Part shown: positions 34,321 to 39,971 of the stretch, one piece after another
Position numbering within the stretch: the first letter of the stretch is position 1
Layout: every line of letters starts with the position of its first letter
Assembly: GCA_013204105.1 (NCBI GenBank)
Contig: JABMOM010000004.1
Span: forward strand, 1 to 39,971
Length of the DNA: 39,971 nt
Direction of reading: 5' to 3'
Source: Flavobacteriales bacterium
Lineage (GTDB): Bacteria > Bacteroidota > Bacteroidia > Flavobacteriales_G > Salibacteraceae
Program-made: the position numbers and the translations under genes
The notes under the pieces: model-generated
What the model saw: only the letters and a program-made list of their open reading frames with translations
Databases searched by the model: none
What the model was told of the DNA's origin: nothing

Positions 34321-35076
34321 ATGAAACCCTTACTCGCATCCTTCCTGTTCCTCTTACTCCTTAGCTCCTGCGCCGTAGACAAAATGAAATCCGACGCACG
34401 GCCGATTCAACACGATGCCTTCACGGCGATCTTGCAGGAATATGTAGACTCGAATGGTCTGGTGGACTATGCGCGGCTGCAGCAAGACAGCCTTCAACTG
34501 AACGCCTACCTCGATGTATTGTCAACGCATCATCCCAACGACGAACACTGGACCAAAAACGAGCAGCTAGCATATTGGATCAACGCTTATAATGCCTTCA
34601 CCCTCCAGCTAATCGTGCGGAACTATCCCATTACCAGCATCAAGGACATCACACCCGTCACCGTTCCCTTTGTCATTTCCCCTTGGGATGTAAAATTCAT
34701 AGAGATCGAAGGCCGCAAATACGACTTGAACCAGATTGAGCACGGCATCATCCGCGAGCAATTCGATCAACCCATGATCCACTTTGGGCTGGTATGCGCG
34801 GCCAAAAGCTGTCCCAAATTACGCACCGAGGCCTACACCGCTGAAGAGGTAGACCTCCAATTGCGGGAGCAAGCGAGCGATTTCGTGAACGATCAAATGA
34901 AAAACATCACCGGTTCACCAAACCCACAAGTGTCAAAGATCTTCCGCTGGTATCAGGGTGATTTTACCGATTCAACCTCCCTCGCTGAGTACTTGAACTC
35001 CATCAGCGACGATTCCATCTCCTCCGATGCTGATATAGACTATATGGATTACGACTGGGAGCTCAACGCTCAATGA
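34321..35076 (+). CDS. DUF547-domain lipoprotein
   Basis: A 251-residue product starting at ATG 34321 (MKPLLASFLFLLLLSSCAV) with a good lipobox LSSC (Cys17). The mature protein is a DUF547 domain: LAYWINAYNAFTLQLIV (~80), the conserved VCAAKSCPKLR (~158) and ASDFVNDQMKN (~187), ending in an acidic tail. Family function is unknown; these proteins are often found next to oxidoreductases. The longer reading from 34183 runs through the divergent promoter region and is rejected. No consensus -7 box found upstream. Confidence 0.88.
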   Translation: MKPLLASFLFLLLLSSCAVDKMKSDARPIQHDAFTAILQEYVDSNGLVDYARLQQDSLQLNAYLDVLSTHHPNDEHWTKNEQLAYWINAYNAFTLQLIVRNYPITSIKDITPVTVPFVISPWDVKFIEIEGRKYDLNQIEHGIIREQFDQPMIHFGLVCAAKSCPKLRTEAYTAEEVDLQLREQASDFVNDQMKNITGSPNPQVSKIFRWYQGDFTDSTSLAEYLNSISDDSISSDADIDYMDYDWELNAQ

Positions 35077-35179
35077 AGAATAGGTCAAGCTCATTTTTCG
35101 CGCTTGTTTTTCTTCCCGAAAAGGGGACTCTGATGACATGATTCCAGATGCCCGGAAATATGTGTTGGGGACGTGAGAA

Positions 35180-37393
35180 TTATAAGCCAAAGGTGTGGAT
35201 GTACTTGACCATTACGGCTCTAGTATCTGAAAAAGGAAGTTCTCGGCCGGCGGGAGTAGTGCCATTATTCAATACTTCGTTATAAACGATGTACAGATTC
35301 TGGCCGTCCTTAGCCGTATATCTCAATCGAAAATTGAACGTGCTAATGTCATACAGTGAATTGTATTGCAGAAAGCCCGACATACTCCATTTCACATTTA
35401 ATGAAGTAGACAAGTTTAAGCGAGCCACGTGTGAGATAAAGGTCTCATCCAACTCTGCGAATGCGATGGTGTTGAATTCATAGTAGGTAGACAGCGCAAA
35501 ATATTTAGAGAATATAACGCTAGGCGCTATGCTCGCTGAAATCAAATCTCCACCATAGAAGGTGCCCACTTTGGCATTTGTTTCCATCATCATCAATCCA
35601 ACGGAGGAGGTGGTATATCCGATAGAGACCGAATTATTACCATAAGTAGCTGGCTCTATCGTGATGCTATCTGACAAGCTAAAGGCTGAAGGTAGATGGT
35701 CCGTAAAATTATTTACCCCAAGGGTCAAGCTACTGCCCCTATCCCAAGCCCAGTTACTGCTCAGACCGAGCTCTGTAGTTTCTATGTCAAAAGTGGTGTT
35801 GCTCAAGGAAACGCCGCCGTTCAGAGTGATCGTCGTTTGGCGCAGGGATGACTCCTCCTTAGCAAACCAGCTGTAGGATAATTGATCCCCAAATCGTGAG
35901 AAGTTATAGCGTTCCTCAAACCCAAGACCCGGTCGGTATTCATTGCCCACACTTGAGTAAGTAAACTTATATCGAAAGCCATTAATGATGCGATTCTCGT
36001 ACGCCACGTACATCCGCGACCGATCGAACAATCGAATGTCGGAGGAATCCTCAGAATCGATGGATTGCGCGACGTTTACCTGCAAGTAATCCTGTTTAAA
36101 AAGGTTGATGATTCCATCTACTCCATAGGCAACATTCGTACGTCCGTCTACGCCTATCCGAGTAGTCATCATCCCTCCGATATAGGATCGCTCATTGATG
36201 ACATTTTTCCTCAGTCGCATGACCCCAAAATTCTCGGAGGCAATGCCCTCTATTTCCCGCGATTGCATGCTGAGCACTCCAACATCCCACTTATTGAGCC
36301 GTGCGGCCGCGCGCACTCCTCCCCAGAGTGGAACGATGCCACCATCGTCAATGCCAATGCGTCGGCTGTAAAACAAATTGTTGTTCGATTCCGTCTTGAA
36401 ATCAAAAATGCTCGCTCGCTCGAGGAAGAATCTTCTTTTCTCAGGGAAAAAGAGGGAAAACCGCGAAAGGTTGACTACCTGATTATCCGCCTCCACCTGG
36501 GCGAAATCGGTATTTACCGTAAAGTCAACATTCAAATTATCGGTGAAGGCGTGCTGCACATCCAATCCAACCTGGAGGTTCTGATCATTCTTCTTACCCA
36601 GCACTCCTTCGTTGTTGGTTTCATAGTGATGCCCAATTCCAGCCAATCCATAGGGTGAAACGTACCAAGGGCGTTTGTTGTCAATGTTTTCGAAAGCGAT
36701 TGTGCTCGCTTGAGAGGCTTTGGCAAAACTCCAGTAACCCCAATCCGGTGGAATATTTGGATAGATGTTCAATTCTCTCTTACGCGCGATGTATCGATAG
36801 GCAATCAATCCCATTTCCACTTTGCCCCCGTCTTCTTGGAAGCGCAAGCTGCTGAACGGAATGCGCATCTCTGTTGACCAACCTTGGTCGTGTTCAGTGC
36901 TCTCGGCAATCCAATAGCTGTCCCAAGACAGGTTAAACACCCCGTCTCCTTGGCCGTCGTTTTTTATGGCGCAATCAATTCGAGAACCGGTAGGCGTGGT
37001 AGCAAATACAAGGGTGTTTTCATTGTCGTCGTAGGTATCAAATGCCACGGCGACTTGATCCTCTTGCTCGTTCCATTCGTCCCTTTTGAACGAAGGCGTT
37101 TGAATCATCCCTGGTTCACTATCAAAACAAATTGCACCCACATAGATGAATTCATCGTCATAGGCTATACGGATCTCCGTACGTTCAGAGATCTCTCCTT
37201 CAAAACTCGGCCAGTGCATGGTCAAGGGCAGCGGTGGAATAGATTTCCATGCTTCTTCATCCACCACACCATCAATTATAATCTTGCCATTGGTTCGGTG
37301 CATAGCCGATACTTCAGCATTCGATTGGGCAAAGGATGAAATGGGTAGAAAAAGCGCGAATATGCAGCAGTTCCAGATGCTTGAAGATTTCAT
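35180..37393 (-). CDS. DUF5916-type protein: CBM9-like N-terminus plus outer-membrane beta-barrel
   Basis: A 737-residue protein starting MKSSS (or the ATG two codons earlier at 37399), with a signal peptide to about residue 24 (FAQS). Residues ~30-215 form a carbohydrate-binding (CBM9/DOMON-like) sandwich with IDGVVDEEAWKSIPP, IRIAYDDEFIYVGAI and AFDTYDDNENTLVF, as in DUF5916 proteins. The remainder is a long run of amphipathic strands (TRIGVDGRTNVAYGVDG, RMYVAYENRIINGFRYKFTYS, YTAKDGQNLYIVYNEV) ending VKYIHTFGL, a beta-barrel ending. It may bind or take up a surface glycan; substrate and partners are unknown, and no SusC/D pair is near. Isolated on the minus strand. Confidence 0.85.
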   Translation of the reverse strand: MKSSSIWNCCIFALFLPISSFAQSNAEVSAMHRTNGKIIIDGVVDEEAWKSIPPLPLTMHWPSFEGEISERTEIRIAYDDEFIYVGAICFDSEPGMIQTPSFKRDEWNEQEDQVAVAFDTYDDNENTLVFATTPTGSRIDCAIKNDGQGDGVFNLSWDSYWIAESTEHDQGWSTEMRIPFSSLRFQEDGGKVEMGLIAYRYIARKRELNIYPNIPPDWGYWSFAKASQASTIAFENIDNKRPWYVSPYGLAGIGHHYETNNEGVLGKKNDQNLQVGLDVQHAFTDNLNVDFTVNTDFAQVEADNQVVNLSRFSLFFPEKRRFFLERASIFDFKTESNNNLFYSRRIGIDDGGIVPLWGGVRAAARLNKWDVGVLSMQSREIEGIASENFGVMRLRKNVINERSYIGGMMTTRIGVDGRTNVAYGVDGIINLFKQDYLQVNVAQSIDSEDSSDIRLFDRSRMYVAYENRIINGFRYKFTYSSVGNEYRPGLGFEERYNFSRFGDQLSYSWFAKEESSLRQTTITLNGGVSLSNTTFDIETTELGLSSNWAWDRGSSLTLGVNNFTDHLPSAFSLSDSITIEPATYGNNSVSIGYTTSSVGLMMMETNAKVGTFYGGDLISASIAPSVIFSKYFALSTYYEFNTIAFAELDETFISHVARLNLSTSLNVKWSMSGFLQYNSLYDISTFNFRLRYTAKDGQNLYIVYNEVLNNGTTPAGRELPFSDTRAVMVKYIHTFGL

Positions 37394-37529
37394 AGGCATT
37401 GAAGTCTCAGGCCGGATGAGTAGTCCTTGAAACTACAAAGCCAAAGAAGGGCGATTAGGTTTAGGTCGGTCGTCCAAATTAATGCAAAAGCCTTAAATCC
37501 CTGCTAATCTTTATGCATCAAGTGATTCA

Positions 37530-38306
37530 ATGGGAAATAAGTTGCTAGACAACGTAATCACCATGGATCCATTCTTGAACAAAAAGATCTTCGACATGGT
37601 CAGCTATGCCACAAAGAACAGAGTCGGAACAACCATTCACTCCAACCTTAACTACTCCACTGAGGAGATGGCGCGCAAGGCCGTGGAATCCGGCTTAACG
37701 CACGTTTACCTCTCCATTGATGGAGCTACGCAGGAGACCTACGCCTCATATAGGGTAATGGGAAACCTAGATAAGGTGATTGATAACCTGAAAACGTTGG
37801 TACGTGTGAAAAAAGAGATGGGCAGTAAATTGCCACTGATCACCTGGAAGTATCTGGTCTTTGAACACAACAAACACGAAGTAGGCATGGCCAAGAAGAT
37901 GGCAGCCGAAATTGGCGTTGACTCAACTGAAGTTTTTAATGGCACTCTAGTGCCTTTTGATATTTATGACGAGGCAATTTATTATCAAGAGAGAAATGAC
38001 TTAATAGAACAAAAAGTAGGAAACCAATGCCGCAGTCTTTGGACAAGTGTTTACATCAATTTAAATGGAGGTGTTTATCCATGCTCGCTGGCATATCGAG
38101 ACACTGAAGTCTTCGGTAACATTCATGACTTAAGTTTTCGTGACACTTGGAACGGAGATCTTTACAGGAATGCCAGAATGCTGTTCAGCAACCCCGAAAA
38201 TGCAGATCATGTGCCGGTTCCGTGCATTGCTTGCAAGTACTGCCTTAAATTGAATCCGAGCAAGTTCAAACCAATCTATTCTGCTAAGGTTGTACAAGCT
38301 GAGTAG
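37530..38306 (+). pseudogene. Truncated radical SAM/SPASM protein lacking the N-terminal [4Fe-4S] cysteine motif
   Basis: A 258-codon ORF matches the later two thirds of a radical SAM/SPASM enzyme. FLNKKIFDMVSYATKN corresponds to the segment after the GEP strand; THVYLSIDGATQETYASYRV (~57-76) and ITWKYLVF match the SAM core; C167, C185, C232, C235 and C238 are the SPASM auxiliary-cluster cysteines. The N-terminal CxxxCxxC needed for the SAM cluster is absent, and in-frame stop TAA at 37494 is only 12 codons upstream, so about 80-90 residues are missing. It is either a pseudogene remnant or a SPASM-only protein. No -7 box upstream. The missing part is not visible nearby. Confidence 0.8.
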
Positions 38307-38620
38307 CAATTGCATTTAAGGAGGTTGGGCTTTATTCATGGTCCTGACCCAAATGCAAAGTAGATTATTGATATTTTGCTTCGTAAGAATAACCACCCAT
38401 GCGACCATCCGGAGTTAATCCCTGTGGTGAGGTGATATGAAAGTCAGATCGAGCTAGCTCGAATCTGGCCGGATGACATAAAAAGGGATCTGTGCGAAGC
38501 AGCGGGAATGGGCCTATTCATCTTTTAATAGAAGTGAATTAAAACCCATAGGATAATATGCTAGGAATTTATCTCGATTGCCATGTCTTTAGTGATCCAA
38601 TCAAATTCACTCTTTGGGTT
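38307..38620. other. Gene-free stretch containing nested inverted repeats
   Basis: No coding sequence is supported here. Between about 38394 and 38515 lies a set of nested inverted repeats described separately; the flanks (38307-38393 and 38516-38620) are A+T-rich and show nothing further that I recognise. A terminator for the minus-strand gene to the right occupies 38621-38661. Confidence 0.6.
38406..38475. repeat. Nested inverted repeat, possible structured RNA or group II intron fragment
   Basis: An outer pair catccgg (38406-38412) / ccggatg (38469-38475) encloses cagat (38445-38449), a perfect 12-bp palindrome cgagctagctcg (38450-38461), and atctg (38463-38467), forming a long imperfect stem. 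The text around it (atgcgacc at 38399, tatgaaagtc, atctggccgga, gcgaagcag, aatgggcc to about 38515) resembles what I recall of group II intron domain I, which begins GUGYG, but no domain V and no reverse transcriptase are present. The assignment is a guess; the repeats are directly visible. Confidence 0.4.
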
Positions 38621-38661
38621 AAAAAAATGCCGATCAAAGCCATTGCGCTTTAATCGGCATT
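38621..38661 (-). terminator. Intrinsic terminator downstream of the lipocalin-like reading frame
   Basis: Stem aatgccgat / atcggcatt, one C-A mismatch, then aaagc / gcttt, with a 6-nt loop (cattgc). On the minus strand it is followed by seven T residues (plus-strand A run 38621-38627). It lies 18 nt after the stop at 38679, supporting transcription through the whole frameshifted gene to that point. Confidence 0.85.
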
Positions 38662-38678
38662 CTTGAATGCAAGTATTC

Positions 38679-39691
38679 TTAATCCTGCTTCGTGAATTCG
38701 TACCTGTAATGGAATTGATTTCCAGTACCTGGATCGGTATAATAATAGTCGGTCGCTAGAACATAATCGCTGATTATCGATGCATTCGACACCTCAAACG
38801 ATCCTGATATTGTCGATAGATATACAGACACAGGGTCTGTAATGGGATAATTACTCATGTAAACTCTGTCCAAGGTGCCCGTGCTTTCTCCGGATTGAGA
38901 ACAAACATTACTCCCTTCTTTATAAGACCATGTAAAATCTTTGTTGAATTCGAGATAGTTGTCTTTGGAGCAATCACTGATGATCGACCAAATACTAGCT
39001 CCATCTAAAATTACATCGGTAAGCTGCCATTTAGTTGGTTTGCTGAGTAGATAATTACCGTTAAAGCTACGTACACCTGATCGTGGTAATCGGTGTAAAG
39101 ATCCGATTCCTCAAAGGTGACTTCCATGTCTCTTACATTGGAGGACCAGTTGGCATGTACATCATAACCTCTGACGTCCGCTACATATGTTCCAGCATCA
39201 AGTCCTTCGAAAAGAACAACTCCAGAATTATCAGCTGTGCCAGAAGCTATCAAGCAAGATGAAGCTTCGGATTCCCAACAAGTATTAGAAGGATATAAGT
39301 CCACCGTAGCTCCAGCAATGGTCTCAATATTTGTGTTTCCATTAGAAAATTGCGAGTCTGTTATTTTCAGTTTGTAACCCCCATGGGATACTTTCACCGC
39401 AAGGATAACATCATCATCACCTTTGAGCATGCCTCCGTCTGCCTGTAGCTGAATTTGAGCGAATTCGGTAGCCATTTCAAATGTAATAGTGATTTCTTCT
39501 CCCTCATATTCCTCGGTTGAGATTCCATCATAAACGTTCCAAGTTACATTCTTTCCTTCTCCGCAAAAGGAATATGTAACTGATGATCCAACGATTACTT
39601 CAGATGGGCCATCAATGCAAGCTTCGTTTTTCTTGCAGGATGAAAAAGTCAATAAGACTGCAGCAAGAGGAATAAAGAATAAATGTTTCAT
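38679..39691 (-). pseudogene. Lipoprotein with C-terminal lipocalin-like domain, broken by an apparent 1-nt frameshift
   Basis: The first frame (39691-39011) starts MKHLFFIPLAAVLLTFSSC, a lipobox with Cys19, then an Ig-like segment and a CNA-B/carboxypeptidase-regulatory-like segment (GATVDLY, VLFEGLDAGTYVADV), and stops at 39011. The -1 frame stays open from about 39106 to 38679 and encodes a lipocalin-like domain: NYLLSKPTKWQLTDVILDG, DCSKDNYLEFN, and an RYEFTKQD end. One extra T in the T3 run at 39063-39065 would join them as VYVAFNGNYLL without a gap, giving about 337 residues. No slippery heptamer is present, so a mutation or sequencing error is likelier than programmed shifting. The downstream terminator fits one long transcript. 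Confidence 0.72.
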
Positions 39692-39874
39692 AAATAACGT
39701 ATTAAGGTGGTTGGTTGATTCTGCGAATTTAGGAATATTCTCAGCGCAATTTTCCATAGCTTACCGAGTCTGCCGATCAAGTTAGTTCCAGTCTTTTTGA
39801 AGAAAAATAAGAAGTTCATCGATTCTTGAAAACAAACTTCAAATTGTTTCACTCCTTTGCTTTACACCAAACAA

Positions 39875-39907
39875 CAAACCCCCAAGTAATCAAATACTTA
39901 GGGGTTT
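39875..39907 (-). terminator. Terminator-like hairpin downstream of the tRNA
   Basis: Stem aaacccc / ggggttt (39876-39882 with 39901-39907), one C-A mismatch, then aagta / tactt, with a 6-nt loop. On the minus strand the T-rich tail gtttgttgtttgg follows, 6 nt after the tRNA 3' end. The plus side also has attttg, so it may work in both directions. Confidence 0.65.
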
Positions 39908-39913
39908 ATTTTG

Positions 39914-39971
39914 TGGTCCCACCTGGGCTCGAACCAGGGACCACCTGATTATGAGTCAGGTGCTCTAACCA
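39914..39971 (-). tRNA. tRNA with CAT anticodon (Met or Ile2), 5' part cut by window edge
   Basis: On the minus strand the 3' 58 nt are present: end of the D-arm (TGGTTAGAGC), anticodon stem CCTGA/TCAGG around loop CTCATAA with anticodon CAT (plus-strand atg at 39951-39953), T-arm CCTGG-TTCGAGC-CCAGG, acceptor strand TGGGACC and discriminator A. The encoded CCA is absent (the next bases are CAA). The missing 5' acceptor and D-arm lie past the edge. It lacks the features to call initiator tRNA; elongator Met and lysidine-modified Ile2 cannot be separated from what is visible. Confidence 0.88.

Noticed and set aside
35086-35115. Weak hairpin caagc/gcttg followed by T run after the DUF547 gene
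   Set aside because: Only 5 bp of stem with an 11-nt loop; too weak to call a terminator.
39011-39105. Programmed -1 frameshift in the lipoprotein gene
   Set aside because: No X-XXY-YYZ slippery heptamer and no downstream pseudoknot-like element seen; a one-base indel explains the two frames more simply.
1-39971. CRISPR array, insertion sequence or phage genes
   Set aside because: No regularly spaced repeats, transposase, integrase or phage proteins are visible in the window; the only mobile-like hint is the possible intron fragment near 38.45 kb.

Overview
This window reads as a chromosome segment of a free-living, probably marine member of the Bacteroidetes (Flavobacteriales-like). The evidence is the type IX secretion (T9SS) sorting domains of both type A and type B, a gene family starting with a THNRAGEI motif typical of gliding-motility-associated proteins, several TAnnTTTG boxes (the Bacteroidetes -7 promoter element) just upstream of genes, weak Shine-Dalgarno signals, and the conserved order DUF177-rpmF-plsX-fabH-accB-accC.

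Layout. 1-4030 (minus): a large T9SS-secreted protein, riboflavin synthase (ribE) and the 5' part of lepA, which is cut by the window edge. 4159-5208 (plus): pdxA. 5225-9946 (plus): a lipid-synthesis superoperon with its own promoter and a strong terminator. 9973-13697 (minus): dxs, purQ and a polytopic membrane protein, with a divergent 60-residue membrane peptide and then purD. 15303-15978 (minus): an exported redoxin with its terminator. 16144-22474 (plus): a tight cluster of a GT-C-like membrane protein, hemH, pabB, tilS and a small membrane protein. 22531-24858 (minus): a three-gene envelope cluster. 24947-29613 (plus): two tandem FG-GAP/T9SS proteins and a LapA-like membrane protein. 29615-35076: an aldehyde dehydrogenase, an acyltransferase, a VOC (glyoxalase-fold) protein, a short-chain dehydrogenase and a DUF547 lipoprotein. 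35180-37393 (minus): a DUF5916-type outer-membrane protein.

The last 2.5 kb differ from the rest. They hold an N-terminally truncated radical SAM/SPASM gene, a gene-free stretch with nested inverted repeats that may be a group II intron fragment, a lipoprotein gene that appears broken by a one-base frameshift in front of a lipocalin-like domain, and finally a tRNA with a CAT anticodon that runs off the window. This looks like a decaying accessory segment beside a tRNA.

Most of the window is housekeeping metabolism (fatty acid initiation, isoprenoids, purines, heme, folate, riboflavin, PLP) mixed with cell-envelope and secreted proteins. I do not see a clear undescribed system. The best candidates for something unfamiliar are the three-gene envelope cluster with a lipobox-plus-membrane-helix protein, the tandem FG-GAP cargo pair, the exact 16-bp palindrome over the pdxA promoter box, and the structured non-coding sequence near 38.45 kb.
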